64,000 nucleotides of DNA from Rudaeicoccus suwonensis (GCF_007829035.1 NZ_VIVQ01000001.1:1302001-1366000), one strand, 5' to 3'. Counted from the first letter of the stretch, positions 39,121 to 48,792 are shown. A program made the numbers and translations. The notes: generated from the sequence alone by a model not told the origin.

Positions 39121-39864
39121 ATGACCGACATCAGTGCCCCACGTCTTCAGCTGCTTCCCGCGGTTGACGTTGCCGGCGGGCAGGCGGTGCAACTCGTCCA
39201 GGGCGTCGCCGGGACCGGTGGCCAGTTCGGCGACCCGTTCGAGGCCGCCCTCGCCTGGCAGGACGCCGGTGCGGAGTGGTTGCATCTGGTCGATCTCGAC
39301 GCGGCTTTCGGTCGCGGCAGCAACCGTGAGCTGCTGGCGAGCATCGTGCGGCGGCTCGACCTGCAGGTCGAGTTGTCCGGCGGGATCCGTGACGAGGAGT
39401 CGCTGACCGCAGCATTGACCGCCGGTTGCCGGCGGGTCAACCTCGGCACCGCGGCGCTGGAAAACCCGGAATGGACCGCACGGGCGATCGCGCAGCACGG
39501 CGACCGCATCGCTGTCGGACTCGACGTGCGCGGCACGACCCTGGCGGCGCGCGGCTGGACCCGTGAGGGTGGCGACCTGTGGGAGACGCTCGCGCGTCTC
39601 GACAGCGAGGGCTGTGCCCGGTATGTCGTGACCGACGTCGCCAAGGACGGCATGCTGCAAGGCCCGAACATCGCTCTGCTGCAACAGGTCTGCGAGCGCA
39701 CCGACCGCCCGGTCGTTGCTTCCGGCGGCATCTCGACACTCGCCGATCTGACCGCTCTGCGCTCTCTGGTCCCGGCAGGGGTCGAGGGCGCGATCATCGG
39801 CTCGGCGCTCTACAAGGGCGCGTTCGCGCTGCCCGATGCGCTCGATGTTGCGGGCCGGCCGTGA
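39121..39864 (+). CDS. priA: bifunctional HisA/TrpF isomerase (PriA)
   Basis: 247-aa TIM barrel catalysing the ProFAR isomerisation in histidine synthesis and, in actinobacteria lacking trpF, also phosphoribosylanthranilate isomerisation in tryptophan synthesis. Asp16 ([11 protein letters not shown]) and Asp172 ([10 protein letters not shown]) are the acid-base pair, with SGGIRDE and [11 protein letters not shown] as phosphate loops. AAAGGAG precedes the ATG. Dual function is family knowledge; no trpF is seen here. Confidence 0.92.
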   Translation: MTDISAPRLQLLPAVDVAGGQAVQLVQGVAGTGGQFGDPFEAALAWQDAGAEWLHLVDLDAAFGRGSNRELLASIVRRLDLQVELSGGIRDEESLTAALTAGCRRVNLGTAALENPEWTARAIAQHGDRIAVGLDVRGTTLAARGWTREGGDLWETLARLDSEGCARYVVTDVAKDGMLQGPNIALLQQVCERTDRPVVASGGISTLADLTALRSLVPAGVEGAIIGSALYKGAFALPDALDVAGRP

Positions 39865-40580
39865 GCACCGACTCGGCAGGACAACCCTTCAACGGTCGGT
39901 CGCTGACCAGCACTGGTTTCGACGGCGACGACGGCGCCGCCGACCCTGCACTGGTGGCCGCGCTCGATGACCGATCCGACGAACCCGCGCTCATGCGGGT
40001 GATCGCAACCGCACGGCTGTTGGTGCCGATCGTGGCGGCAGCCACCGATGTCGACGACACCTCAGGTGTCGCGGTCGAGAAGTCCACCGACATGGCTGTT
40101 GTGACGCTGACCTCCCCGACCGGCGAGCGTGCACTGCCGGTGTTCACCAGCGTTGCGGCCCTCGCGCAGTGGAACCCCGAAGCGCGCCCGTCGCCGGTTC
40201 AGGCCGATCGCGCCGCGCAGGCGGCCATCTCGGAGCGGTGCGATGTCATGGTGCTCGATGCAGCCGGTGACCGTCCGCTGGTGCTGCGGCCCAGTATGGT
40301 GTGGGCTCTGGCGCAACGTTCCCAGTGGCAACCGGCCCACGTCGATCCTCATGTGCAGCAGGCGATTTCGGCCGCTGTGCACGATGAGCCCGCCGTCGCG
40401 CGGGTCAGTTGCGAGGCAGGCGGCACACCGGGGGAGTTGCGGGTTGTGCTGGCGGTTGTCGAGGGTCTGACCCAGCCGGAGCTGCAGTCAGTGGCTCAAC
40501 GGATCGGCGAGCGCATCGCCACCGACGGTGAGACGCGTGCCCGCATCGACGGACTCTCCTTCGCGATCACCGTCGCCTGA
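39861..40580 (+). CDS. SseB-family protein
   Basis: 239 aa with an SseB N-terminal-like domain: residues 40-165 contain [18 protein letters not shown] and [20 protein letters not shown], the recurrent pattern in actinobacterial SseB-like proteins encoded after hisA. Function is unknown outside enterobacterial secretion, which does not apply here. GTGA overlap with priA makes it the last gene of the his operon. Its end overlaps the convergent acyltransferase by 14 bases. Confidence 0.82.
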   Translation: MSTDSAGQPFNGRSLTSTGFDGDDGAADPALVAALDDRSDEPALMRVIATARLLVPIVAAATDVDDTSGVAVEKSTDMAVVTLTSPTGERALPVFTSVAALAQWNPEARPSPVQADRAAQAAISERCDVMVLDAAGDRPLVLRPSMVWALAQRSQWQPAHVDPHVQQAISAAVHDEPAVARVSCEAGGTPGELRVVLAVVEGLTQPELQSVAQRIGERIATDGETRARIDGLSFAITVA

Positions 40581-41604
40581 CCTCGCCCACCGGTTCGCCG
40601 GTCGACTCGTCCGAGCCGGCGCGGGTCCATCGGTCGATCGCGGCCCACCGCACCCGCAACCACTGCTCGAGAGCATCGTGGTCGGTCGGCGCGTTGCTGG
40701 TGCGCAGCCTGATCTGGACCGGCTCGGTCAGCGGTATGCCGCGCCACACCGTGCTGACGGAGTTCAACAGCTCAAGACCACGATGCGCCGCGATGACGAC
40801 CTGCAGGTCGGGGCTCTCCTGCAGGAAGAGTGACGCGCCGCCGGCGTGCGGCGGCAGCACGGTGGGGTGCGTGCGCATCCACGTGGCCTCGTCGCCGTCG
40901 GCGTCCGCGACCGCGTCCTTCCACCGGTCCGGCGTCCAGTTTCGACCCTCTGGAAACAGCAGCACGGCGTCATCGTCACGGTTGATTCCCCGTGCGAATG
41001 CTGCGAGTTCGGCCTCCCGACGATCCTGGGACATCCGGTGCGAGGGTAGGAAGTAGGCGCCCAGCCGCCCGAGCACCAGATCGATCGCGGCATCCCACTG
41101 CAGCCAGCGTTTGAGCACCACTCGTGGCGCCCGGTGCAGTCGTGTTGTGATGAGCATTGCCACCAGGGGTGAGTCGCCGACACCACCGTGGCGGGTCAGC
41201 ACCAGCAGCGGCCCGGTGTGCGTTTGTACGGCGTCGTCGATGTCGACATTCAGCCGCAGCCGCAGGATTCGCTCGGTGCAGGCGACCGCGCGACTGAGGG
41301 CACGGCCGAGCAGCGCCACATGGTCGGAGCGCCAGCCCTCGGAGCCACCAGGGCGTGACCGATCCCGCACCGCGGCGCGCAGCCACAGCCACCAGGCGCC
41401 CGCGACCACCGACAGATCCACGCCGATCACCGTGGCCATCGTCAGCAGGACCCGCGTGAGTCGCTTTCGCGCAGTGGGCAGTTCGAGCAGCGACGTCACC
41501 AGCGACGCCACCAGTAGCACGACCAACAGGACCATGCCGACGATCATCTGGATCGGGTGCAACAGCACGCGCCGCACGATGCGAGGCGGCACCGGCATAC
41601 TCAT
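40567..41604 (-). CDS. 1-acyl-sn-glycerol-3-phosphate acyltransferase-like (PlsC domain) membrane protein
   Basis: 345 aa. Two hydrophobic segments at the N-terminus (MIVGMVLLVVLLVASLVTSLL and ATVIGVDLSVVAGAWWLWL) anchor it. The acyltransferase block 1 is LLVLTRHGGVGDSPLVAML (an HGxxxD variant of the HxxxxD motif) and block 3 is LLFPEGRNWT (FPEG). It probably acylates a lysophospholipid. Its ATG overlaps the patatin stop by four bases (ATGA), so acyl removal and re-addition may be coupled, which is inference. Confidence 0.82.
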   Translation of the reverse strand: MSMPVPPRIVRRVLLHPIQMIVGMVLLVVLLVASLVTSLLELPTARKRLTRVLLTMATVIGVDLSVVAGAWWLWLRAAVRDRSRPGGSEGWRSDHVALLGRALSRAVACTERILRLRLNVDIDDAVQTHTGPLLVLTRHGGVGDSPLVAMLITTRLHRAPRVVLKRWLQWDAAIDLVLGRLGAYFLPSHRMSQDRREAELAAFARGINRDDDAVLLFPEGRNWTPDRWKDAVADADGDEATWMRTHPTVLPPHAGGASLFLQESPDLQVVIAAHRGLELLNSVSTVWRGIPLTEPVQIRLRTSNAPTDHDALEQWLRVRWAAIDRWTRAGSDESTGEPVGEVRRR

Positions 41605-42458
41605 CGGTCGTCGTCGGATCGCTGCGCGTCGAGATAGACGCATGCCGCGTTGTATGCCGACTCGATGCGGTCACGCACGAACGACTGCTTCAGATGCAGC
41701 AGCGACACCATCGGCGCGTCGTCGGTACCGGTCGGGATCACGTGCAGTCGCACGTCGCCTGGCACCGAGGCGATCTCCTCCATGTACCGGTGGCGGCGGG
41801 CGATCTCGAAGGTCACCTGGCCCACCTGCCAGGGCCAGCGCGGCGGTGACAACGGCTGCTCCACACGGCCCACCTGCAGCACATAGATGTCGGTGGCCCC
41901 GAGTGCCACAGCACGCCCGACCGGGATCGAATGCACCAGGCCACCGTCCAGGAAGCTCTCGTCGCCGATGCGCATCGGTGGGAACAGCCCCGGAACCGAG
42001 CACGAGGCCATCACCGCCTCCGCGAGTGGGCCGCTGTCGAACCAGTGCGCCACGGCGCGCTCGACATTCGCCGCGACGCATTGAAACGGCACCGTCAACT
42101 CGTCGAAGTCGGTGACCGGCAGTTGGGCGCGCAAGACGCGCAGGACCGGTCCGGGGGAGTACAGGCTCGTGCGCAGGTGACTCGGGCGCCAGCGCCGGCC
42201 GCCTCCGGATCGCGCACCTGACTCGAGCATTCCCCGTCCGCTGCCGAAGGAGGTCCACAGATCAGCGAGGGCGGCGACACCCGAAGCGGTCGGATCGGCG
42301 GCGATGAACGCCCCGTTGATCGCGCCGATGCTGGTGCCGAGCACAAGGTCGGGCCGCACCTTCGCTTCGACGAGTGCGCGCAGTGCACCGATTTGGGTGG
42401 CGCCGAGAACTCCGCCACCACCGAGCACATAAGCGATGCGCTGTGGCGTGGAGGTCAT
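41601..42458 (-). CDS. patatin-like phospholipase
   Basis: 285-aa alpha/beta hydrolase of the RssA/patatin group. The oxyanion loop is VLGGGGVLGATQIGAL, the nucleophile motif is GTSIG and the catalytic Asp lies in FLDGGLVHSIP. This gives the Ser-Asp dyad of lipid acyl hydrolases. Start at ATG 42458. It lies 11 bases behind the membrane-protein gene and is coupled to the acyltransferase downstream. Confidence 0.87.
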   Translation of the reverse strand: MTSTPQRIAYVLGGGGVLGATQIGALRALVEAKVRPDLVLGTSIGAINGAFIAADPTASGVAALADLWTSFGSGRGMLESGARSGGGRRWRPSHLRTSLYSPGPVLRVLRAQLPVTDFDELTVPFQCVAANVERAVAHWFDSGPLAEAVMASCSVPGLFPPMRIGDESFLDGGLVHSIPVGRAVALGATDIYVLQVGRVEQPLSPPRWPWQVGQVTFEIARRHRYMEEIASVPGDVRLHVIPTGTDDAPMVSLLHLKQSFVRDRIESAYNAACVYLDAQRSDDDR

Positions 42459-42469
42459 GATGGCCGACT

Positions 42470-43255
42470 CTACCGACCCGGTCCAGGGTCGCTGGTGGAG
42501 TGGCTGCCGGCGACGAAGTCGGCGATGTTCGCAGTCAGCCGGCCCCACTTGGCATCCCAACGCAACGATCGTGCCTCAGCTCGCGCGAGCCGCTCGGGCC
42601 CGTATCGCCGTGCCCACCATGACTGCGGCCGAGCCAGGGTGAGCGCAGCGAAGAAGGCGACCGGTCCGGCGAAGGCACCGATGAGCGCGACGTGGTACTT
42701 GCCCTTGGCGACCACCACGATCTCGGCCAGCACATGGACCGGCAGACCAGCCAGAAGCAGGAGGTGTATCCACCGGTGTTGCGGGTCGTGGTCGGTGGGG
42801 AAGTGGAACGGCTGGAGCCCGATGGTCAACAATGCCAGGCAGGCCGCGGCAAGTGCGACGAGTTCGACCGACACGCGTCCTTCACCGCTCCAGTAGACAT
42901 CGCGCAGGTGCAGGATCAGCGCGAATTCGTCCAGCAACAGCGAGGCGCCGATGCCGACCAGCAGACCGGCGATGTCGATCCAGGGGTGGGTGTCGTGACA
43001 TGCCAGCGCGCTGAAGGCACCGACCAGCAGCACCACCAGACCTGGCACTGCGTGGTGCACGTGCACGCCGTCGGGGGACACGCGGTCGTGGAAGGGTCCC
43101 TTCCCCGCGCGGATCAGCCGGGTGATGGTGCGCGTGACCAGAAACGTCATGATGAAGGCGAACAGCGACAGCAGCAGCGGCAGCCGCCCGGGATCCAGGA
43201 TGTGGCGGTCCACCCAGTGGTGGCCGTTGCCGGTGAGCAGGAGCAGCAACTGCAT
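42470..43255 (-). CDS. polytopic membrane protein, unknown function
   Basis: 261 aa with about seven hydrophobic segments (LPLLLSLFAFIMTFLV, VVLLVGAFSALA, IAGLLVGIGASLLLDEFALIL, LVALAAACLALLTIGL and others). Charged loops hold a histidine-rich DGVHVHHAVPG and the acidic LLLDEFALILHLRDVYW. These His/Asp/Glu residues next to the membrane hint at metal or lipid chemistry, but no family is recognised. It is first in the leftward set with patatin and acyltransferase. Confidence 0.7.
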   Translation of the reverse strand: MQLLLLLTGNGHHWVDRHILDPGRLPLLLSLFAFIMTFLVTRTITRLIRAGKGPFHDRVSPDGVHVHHAVPGLVVLLVGAFSALACHDTHPWIDIAGLLVGIGASLLLDEFALILHLRDVYWSGEGRVSVELVALAAACLALLTIGLQPFHFPTDHDPQHRWIHLLLLAGLPVHVLAEIVVVAKGKYHVALIGAFAGPVAFFAALTLARPQSWWARRYGPERLARAEARSLRWDAKWGRLTANIADFVAGSHSTSDPGPGR

Positions 43256-43295
43256 GACTCAAGTGTCCGTCATGTATGCCGCTGGGTGGTGCGAC

Positions 43296-44669
43296 TCACC
43301 GGCCGATCAGGTCCTGCACGCTGGTCGCCGTATGCAGCAGGGTGTGATCAGCTCCGCGACGCGCCTGGATCTGCAGACCTATCGGCAGGCCGTCCTCGTC
43401 GGTGCCTACCGGAATCGAAAGCGCGGGTGTACCAGCCAGATTCGCCGGCAACGCAAGTGCACACCAGGCGTCGAAGGACGCGCTCACCGGTCGTCCGCCG
43501 AGGCTGGTCGGACCGAGCAGGTTGGCGTCGAAGGCGGTCAGCGGCATCGTCGGTGTCAGCAGCAGGTCGACGTTGTCGAGCAACCGTAGCCACTGGGTGG
43601 CGAACTCGCCGCGACGCTCCTGGGCGTCCAGATAGGTGCGGGAGTCGACGGCGCCGGCCGCGATGATCGCCTTCGCGTCGTCACCGACGAGCTGTGGGGA
43701 ACGCTCCAACAGCGGCCCTTCGGAGGCGTGCCCCTCCGGCAGCGCGATCGAGTCCCAGATCGGGCACGGGTCCGGCAACGTCGCAGCCACGGAGTTGATG
43801 TGCAGACCGGCTGCCCGAAGGTCGTGCAGCACCTGCTCGAAACGCTCCGCGACGGAGTCGTCGACTGCTGCGAAACCGAGGTCGAGAGAAGCGCCGATCC
43901 GTAGCTCCCGCAACGGTTTTCGATCGGTGGTCGCCAGATGAGCTCCGGCTGCCGGATCACCGTTGGTCGCCCCGGCCATGACTGCCAGGGCGATCTGCAG
44001 ACCCCGTAGCGAGCCGGCGATCGGTCCGTGCACCGACAACGAGGGCCAGCCGCGGAATCCGGGCCGGGTGGGGATGGCGCCGTACGTCGGTTTGAGGCCG
44101 TAGGTGCCGCAGAAGGCGGACGGGATCCGGATGCTGCCACCGCCGTCGGTGCCGACGGCCAGCCCGACAACACCGGACGCCACGGTCGCGGCCGCGCCAC
44201 CGCTGGAGCCTCCCGCGGTGCGGCTCACGTCATGCGGATTGGTCGTCATGCCGAAGACCTCGTTGGAGGTCGTGCCGCGATAGCAGAACTCCGGGTTGTT
44301 GGTCTTGGCGATCACCACCGCCCCGGCATCCAGCAGCCGTTGCACACAGACCGCGCTGCGCTCGGGCACGAAATCCGCCAGAGCCCGTGACCCGTTGGTC
44401 GACCGGGTGCCGGCCAGCCAGACGTGATCCTTGACGGTGATCGGCACTCCTGCCAAAGGACCCAACTCGACGCCGGATGCCACCGCATCATCGACGGCTC
44501 GGGCTGCTGCGAGCGCCGCATCGTCATACCGGTCGGTGATCGCGTTGATCCGCGGGTCGAGGGAGTCCAAGCGGTCGTATGCCGCTGCGACCGCGGCAAC
44601 GCTCGACGCGCGGCCGGCCCGGATGTCAGCACCCAGGCCGGCGACGTCGATCATCGGGACATCGATCAT
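43296..44669 (-). CDS. amidase (amidase-signature family)
   Basis: 457-aa amidase with the Ser-cisSer-Lys triad: lysine in VPITVKDHVWLAG, and the glycine/serine signature TAGGSSGGAAATVASGVVGLAVGTDGGGSIRIPS. The C-terminal ALPANLAGTPALSIPVG is typical. The substrate cannot be named; the coupled NCS1 permease suggests an imported N-heterocycle or amide. GGAGCAGATG precedes the first ATG; a second in-frame ATG lies 15 bases later. It starts 4 bases after the permease stop. Confidence 0.87.
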   Translation of the reverse strand: MIDVPMIDVAGLGADIRAGRASSVAAVAAAYDRLDSLDPRINAITDRYDDAALAAARAVDDAVASGVELGPLAGVPITVKDHVWLAGTRSTNGSRALADFVPERSAVCVQRLLDAGAVVIAKTNNPEFCYRGTTSNEVFGMTTNPHDVSRTAGGSSGGAAATVASGVVGLAVGTDGGGSIRIPSAFCGTYGLKPTYGAIPTRPGFRGWPSLSVHGPIAGSLRGLQIALAVMAGATNGDPAAGAHLATTDRKPLRELRIGASLDLGFAAVDDSVAERFEQVLHDLRAAGLHINSVAATLPDPCPIWDSIALPEGHASEGPLLERSPQLVGDDAKAIIAAGAVDSRTYLDAQERRGEFATQWLRLLDNVDLLLTPTMPLTAFDANLLGPTSLGGRPVSASFDAWCALALPANLAGTPALSIPVGTDEDGLPIGLQIQARRGADHTLLHTATSVQDLIGR

Positions 44670-44673
44670 CGGG

Positions 44674-46131
44674 TCATCTGCTCCATCGAGCCTCCTGTGC
44701 GCCGGGGTCGAGTTCGGCCTGCTCCTGCTGCGCCAGGCGCACCTCGGCATCGATGTCGAGATTGCGGCACAACGCCCAATACAGGATTCCGGCGACGGGT
44801 AGGCCGATGAAGAACGAGATGTCGGCCCCGTCCATCGCGTGGGCGATCCAGCCGGTGAACATTCCGGACACCGAGAAGAAGGGCACCATCGCGCCGAATC
44901 CGACCAGATAGGCGACGATTCCGCGCCAGCCCCACCGGGTGTAGATGCCGTTCGGCTTGAAGATCTCGGCGATGGCGTAGTGACCCCGGCGCACCAGGTA
45001 GTAGTCGACGAGGTTGACCGCGGTCCACGGGATGAACAGATAGAGCACCAGCAACAGGAACTGGTTGAACCGACTCAGGAAGTCGTTCGTGGCAGTCAGT
45101 GCGCCCACGAGCGAGAGCAACGCGGTGATCCCGACGGTCACGATGCGCACTCCGGTGCTGGGCACGACCTTGCGGAAGGAGTCCATCGCGCTGATCAGGG
45201 TGAGGGATCCGCCATACATGTTGAGCGCGGTGACCGAGATCAGGCCAAAGGCAGCCAGCCCCAGCACGATCGAGCCGTAACCGTGGAACAGGTGGTCGCC
45301 GGCGGCCTTGATCTCCGGGATGCCGGTGCCGCTGAAGTTCTTGCCGGCCCACGCGGCCAGCACACTGCCGACCACCATCATCCAGCCGCCGCCGATGGCG
45401 GAGCCGAAGTAGGTCCACAGGAACGTCTTGCGCACGGTGACGCCCGGCGGCAGGTAGCGCGAGTAGTCCGACACGTAGATCGCCCAGCTGATCTGGTAGC
45501 CCGCGACGACGCCGAACTGGCCGAGGAAGGGGGTCGCCTGGAAGGTGCCCACGTCGAAGGTGCCGGCCGGGTAGTGCAGGAAGAACAACGCGATCGTGAA
45601 CAGGCCGAAGATGACGATCATCAGGTAGGTCAGCACCTGCTCGGCGCGGTGGATGATGTCGTAGCCGATGAGTGCGATGACGAAGGCCACGATCGTGACG
45701 ACGACGATCCACATCTTGGTCGGAGCGTGCACGGTGGAGTGCACGGATTCGGCCGCGAGGATGGTGTTGAAGACGTTGAATCCGGCGTACTGCACGTAGG
45801 CGAACAGCCACACCAGCAGCGCTCCGACATACCCGAACTGCGGCCGCGACTGGATCATCTGCGGCAACCCCAGCTGAGGGCCCTGGGCGGAGTGGAAGGC
45901 CATGAACAACGTGCCGACGGCGGTGCCGAGCACGATGGAGACGACCGACCAGAACAGCGAGGCGCCCTCACTGATGCTGATCAATCCGACTGCAAGAGTG
46001 GCGATCTGGGCATTCGACATGAACCAGAGCGGTCCGAGATGCCACAACTTGCCGTGGCGTTCGTTCAGTGGCACGTAGTCGATGGAGCGGGACTCGATCC
46101 CGGCGATGCGCGGTTGCTCCGAAGTGGTCAT
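44674..46131 (-). CDS. NCS1-family purine/cytosine permease
   Basis: 485-aa, 12-segment nucleobase-cation symporter. NCS1 features are YVPLNERHGKLWHLGPLWF at the N-terminus, ISISEGASLFWSVVSIVLG, QLGLPQMIQSRPQFGYVG and the late VDYYLVRRGHYAIAEIF. Cargo could be cytosine, a purine, allantoin or hydantoin. AAGGTGG lies upstream of the ATG. It is first in a two-gene leftward unit with the amidase, so uptake followed by hydrolysis of the same compound is likely. Confidence 0.85.
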   Translation of the reverse strand: MTTSEQPRIAGIESRSIDYVPLNERHGKLWHLGPLWFMSNAQIATLAVGLISISEGASLFWSVVSIVLGTAVGTLFMAFHSAQGPQLGLPQMIQSRPQFGYVGALLVWLFAYVQYAGFNVFNTILAAESVHSTVHAPTKMWIVVVTIVAFVIALIGYDIIHRAEQVLTYLMIVIFGLFTIALFFLHYPAGTFDVGTFQATPFLGQFGVVAGYQISWAIYVSDYSRYLPPGVTVRKTFLWTYFGSAIGGGWMMVVGSVLAAWAGKNFSGTGIPEIKAAGDHLFHGYGSIVLGLAAFGLISVTALNMYGGSLTLISAMDSFRKVVPSTGVRIVTVGITALLSLVGALTATNDFLSRFNQFLLLVLYLFIPWTAVNLVDYYLVRRGHYAIAEIFKPNGIYTRWGWRGIVAYLVGFGAMVPFFSVSGMFTGWIAHAMDGADISFFIGLPVAGILYWALCRNLDIDAEVRLAQQEQAELDPGAQEARWSR

Positions 46132-46223
46132 GCGCCACCTTCCCGCACTCAACGGTGTCGAGGTGGCAAAACGCTGCAATCAGTTCATCGGAGCCGACGC
46201 TTCGGATCCACCCCCCCAACGCG

Positions 46224-46266
46224 CGAGGCGCCGGCCGGGCCGCGAGCGCGACCGACCGGCGCCTCG
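46224..46266 (-). terminator. hairpin terminator after lpdA
   Basis: CGAGGCGCCGG and CCGGCGCCTCG form an 11-bp stem around a 21-base G/C-rich loop, 22 bases downstream of the lpdA stop in the leftward direction. It also insulates the permease promoter. Confidence 0.65.
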
Positions 46267-46287
46267 GGGACGTCCGAACCTGCTGGG

Positions 46288-47688
46288 TCAGAAGTTGATC
46301 ATGTGCCCGGCGATGCCGTGCACGGCTTCCTTGACCGCCTCGCCGAGCGTGGGGTGGGCGAAGATGTTGCGCGACACCTCGTCCGCGGTGAGATCCCACT
46401 GCTGGGCCAGCGTCAGCACCGGCAGCATCTCGGTGACGTCCGGGCCGATGAGGTGGGCTCCGATGATCTCGTTGTGCGCGGCATCCGCGACGACCTTCAC
46501 GAAGCCGACCGCCTCGCCCAGGCCCTGCGCCTTGCCGTTGGCCGAGTAGGGGAACTGCGCGACCTTGACGTCGTAGCCCTTGTCCTTGGCCTGCTGCTCG
46601 GTGTAACCGAAGGACGCGATCTGCGGCTGACAGTAGGTCGCCCGCGGGATCATGTCGTAGTTGATCTCCATCGTCTCGGTGCCGGCGATCGTCTCGGCTG
46701 CGACGATGCCCATCGCCTCGGCGGTGTGCGCGAGCATGAGCTTGCCCGTGACGTCACCGATCGCGTAGACGCCGTCGACCGTGGTGCGTCCGCGGCCGTC
46801 GATCGCGATGGCTCCGCGGTCGGTGAGCTGTATGCCGGTGCTCTCCAAGCCGTAGCCGTCGACGCGGGGCGCGAAGCCGATCGCCTGCAGCACCTTGTCG
46901 GCCTCGATGACGCGGCTCTCGCCACCCGCGGCGGGGGAAACGGTGACCTTCACCTTGTCGCCGGAGTCGTCGATGGACTCGACCTTGGTCGACAGCAGGA
47001 CGTTGACGCCGAGCTTCTTGTAGTGCTTCAGCAACTCCTTGGACACATCGGCATCCTCGGTGGGCACCATCCGGTCGAGGAACTCCACGATCGTGACGTC
47101 GACGCCGAAATTGCGCAGCACGTAAGCGAATTCGACGCCGATGGCGCCGGAGCCGGCGATGATGATCGAGCCTGGCAGGTTGCTGTCGAGGATCTGCTCC
47201 TCGTAGGTCACGACCCGCTCGGACAACGTGGTGCCCGGGATCAGCCGCGTGGTCGCACCGGTGGCGATGATCAGGTTGTCGCAGGTGACCTGCTCGGAGC
47301 CACCGTCGTTGAGTTCGACGTCGATGGTGTGGCCGTCGCGCAGCGTGCCCCACCCGTCGATCTCGGTGATCTTGTTCTTCTTCATCAGGAAGTGCACGCC
47401 TTTGACGATGCCGGCGCTGACCTGACGACTGCGTTTGTGGGTGACGCCGAAGTCCATCGTCGCGTCGCCGGAGATGCCGAACTTGTCCTTCTCGTGGGTG
47501 AGGATGTGCGCGAGTTCGGCGTTGCGCAGCAGTGCCTTCGACGGGATGCACCCGACGTTGAGGCAGACACCTCCCCAGTACTTCTTCTCGATCACGGCGG
47601 TCTTGAGGCCGAGCTGGCTGGCGCGGATCGCCGCGACATACCCACCGGGGCCTGCACCGAGGACTACGACGTCAAAGTGTTGTGCCAC
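46288..47688 (-). CDS. lpdA: dihydrolipoyl dehydrogenase
   Basis: 466-aa flavoprotein (E3) reoxidising dihydrolipoamide in 2-oxo acid dehydrogenase and glycine cleavage complexes. The FAD motif is [13 protein letters not shown], the redox disulfide Cys42/Cys47 lies in [13 protein letters not shown], the NAD motif is [13 protein letters not shown], and FAHPTLGEA carries the catalytic His. The GTG start matches homologues ([13 protein letters not shown]). TATCGT on the minus strand (47701-47696), seven bases before the GTG, suggests a leaderless transcript. Confidence 0.95.
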   Translation of the reverse strand: MAQHFDVVVLGAGPGGYVAAIRASQLGLKTAVIEKKYWGGVCLNVGCIPSKALLRNAELAHILTHEKDKFGISGDATMDFGVTHKRSRQVSAGIVKGVHFLMKKNKITEIDGWGTLRDGHTIDVELNDGGSEQVTCDNLIIATGATTRLIPGTTLSERVVTYEEQILDSNLPGSIIIAGSGAIGVEFAYVLRNFGVDVTIVEFLDRMVPTEDADVSKELLKHYKKLGVNVLLSTKVESIDDSGDKVKVTVSPAAGGESRVIEADKVLQAIGFAPRVDGYGLESTGIQLTDRGAIAIDGRGRTTVDGVYAIGDVTGKLMLAHTAEAMGIVAAETIAGTETMEINYDMIPRATYCQPQIASFGYTEQQAKDKGYDVKVAQFPYSANGKAQGLGEAVGFVKVVADAAHNEIIGAHLIGPDVTEMLPVLTLAQQWDLTADEVSRNIFAHPTLGEAVKEAVHGIAGHMINF

Positions 47689-47731
47689 GCAACCGACGAT
47701 ATCGCCATCACCGACGTCCGCCGTCAAGCGG

Positions 47732-48085
47732 TCAGTCGGTGCTCGCGCCGCCGGTGCCGTGCGGCGGAGGCACGGTGTGCACCTCGACCACTGCGGACAT
47801 CTCGACCGGTCCGTAGATGTGCGGGAATCGCTCGCCGGTGACCGGATCGCCGACCTCCCACACCACGGGTGCCGACAGCCGGTCGGGGTCGATGACCAAC
47901 AGGAACAGGTCGGTCTCGACGTCGGCGTAGAAGCGCTGTCGGGTCAGCGGCCACTGCGCCTCACTGGAGGCATGGATGAACTCCGCGTCAGCGAGCGGCA
48001 CGCCTCGGGTCGACTGCTCGTAAACGCCGGACTGCTGTGCGCGCGACCAGTGTTCGGGCTCAGCGAGGTGGTAGATCGAGTCCAT
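47732..48085 (-). CDS. DUF952 family protein
   Basis: 117 aa. It has the compact DUF952 pattern: [19 protein letters not shown] at the start, [35 protein letters not shown] and [13 protein letters not shown] near the end. Members are often fused to or near acetyltransferases; activity unknown. ATG at 48085 chosen by homology. It lies upstream of lpdA in the same direction, 43 bases away. Confidence 0.82.
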   Translation of the reverse strand: MDSIYHLAEPEHWSRAQQSGVYEQSTRGVPLADAEFIHASSEAQWPLTRQRFYADVETDLFLLVIDPDRLSAPVVWEVGDPVTGERFPHIYGPVEMSAVVEVHTVPPPHGTGGASTD

Positions 48086-48146
48086 GTGCCCACTGTCGCA
48101 GGGTCCGAGCACGTATGACGACGCGACGACGCATCGTCATACAGAA

Positions 48147-48180
48147 CGGGCCGGACCTCCGTGGTGGGGGGTCCGGCCCG
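48147..48180. terminator. GC-rich hairpin upstream of the DUF952 gene
   Basis: CGGGCCGGACC pairs with GGTCCGGCCCG (11 bp) around a 12-base loop. No intact gene ends into it from either side, so it may be the remaining terminator of a gene lost when the neighbouring insertion-sequence patch formed. Termination function is inferred from shape only. Confidence 0.45.
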
Positions 48181-48240
48181 CATAAATCGCTGCGGGTTAG
48201 AGATCGCGCGGGTAGGTGCTCGGCGTGGCGTTGCCGTGGG

Positions 48241-48310
48241 GCGGGCACGGTGTCTGTTACCAGTGTGATTTGTGAGAAAAACGCTGATCATCAGGATGCA
48301 CCGTGCCCGC
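48241..48310. repeat. 12-bp inverted repeat at the 5' end of the IS remnant
   Basis: GCGGGCACGGTG (48241-48252) and CACCGTGCCCGC (48299-48310) are exact complements separated by 46 bases. The right arm covers the transposase start codon. It may be a translation-masking hairpin of the insertion sequence, or part of its left end. Confidence 0.55.
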
Positions 48311-48470
48311 GGTCCCATCTTGGCTCATTGACCCGATCTGGGACCAGTTCGCCGCGCTGATCCCGCCGATCATCGACACTCATCCGCTCCGGTGCCACAA
48401 CCCACGCGTCGCCGACCGGATCGTGGTCGACAACCTGGTCCAGGTCCTGCAGTGTCATGCGTGCCTACTC
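48303..48470 (+). pseudogene. IS5-family transposase, N-terminal remnant
   Basis: The first 50 or so residues (VPAVPSWLIDPIWDQFAALIPP..THPLRCHNPRVADRIVVDNLVQVL) match the DUF4096 N-terminal domain of actinobacterial IS5-type transposases as I remember them. After about 48465 the similarity stops, and the frame ends at 48527 without the DDE catalytic domain. So this is a truncated, inactive copy. GTG start at 48303. It lies in a gene-poor patch with several palindromes. Confidence 0.7.
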
Positions 48471-48747
48471 CGATCCCGCCCACAGCAGTGGGCGTGTCAC
48501 GGACCAGAAACACCGAAACTGCGATAGTCCGAGTCGCCGATGTGGCGAGAACGGGTGGCGCGGACCGAGGCGGCAGACATAGGTCGCCGACTCGGTTGAT
48601 CTTTCCGCCTCACCGGCACCACGAAACGCACTAGCCCCACTGATCACACATAAGTCGCCGATTCGGCGGCGACGAGGACCCCTCGCGTGGTGCAGTGACT
48701 CCCACCCGCCACATACGCCACGCTAGCAACGCTGGTGTGGTTGGAAA
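48471..48747. other. gene-free debris between IS remnant and catalase
   Basis: About 280 bases with no supportable gene. It holds three copies of a short motif, GTCGCCGA followed by (C/T)TCGG or a degenerate version, at 48533, 48583 and 48654. The second and third share a longer context, ACATA(G/A)GTCGCCGA(C/T)TCGG, with two mismatches. It reads as decayed mobile or repeat DNA. Confidence 0.5.
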
Positions 48748-48792
48748 GACGATTACTTCCGGTCGCGGTCGCGATACTGGGAAGTAATCGTC
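48748..48792. repeat. 13-bp perfect inverted repeat (GACGATTACTTCC)
   Basis: GACGATTACTTCC (48748-48760) and GGAAGTAATCGTC (48780-48792) flank 19 bases containing a GGTCGC/GGTCGC direct repeat. The arms are AT-richer than the surroundings. It could be an insertion-sequence end pair, a miniature element or an operator. No gene starts within 100 bases. Confidence 0.6.

Noticed and set aside
44839-47841. Very long open frame (about 1000 codons) on the plus strand opposite the permease and lpdA
   Set aside because: Antisense to two clear genes; composition is Gly/Asp/His/Arg/Val-rich low-complexity typical of GC-rich shadow frames, with no family motif.
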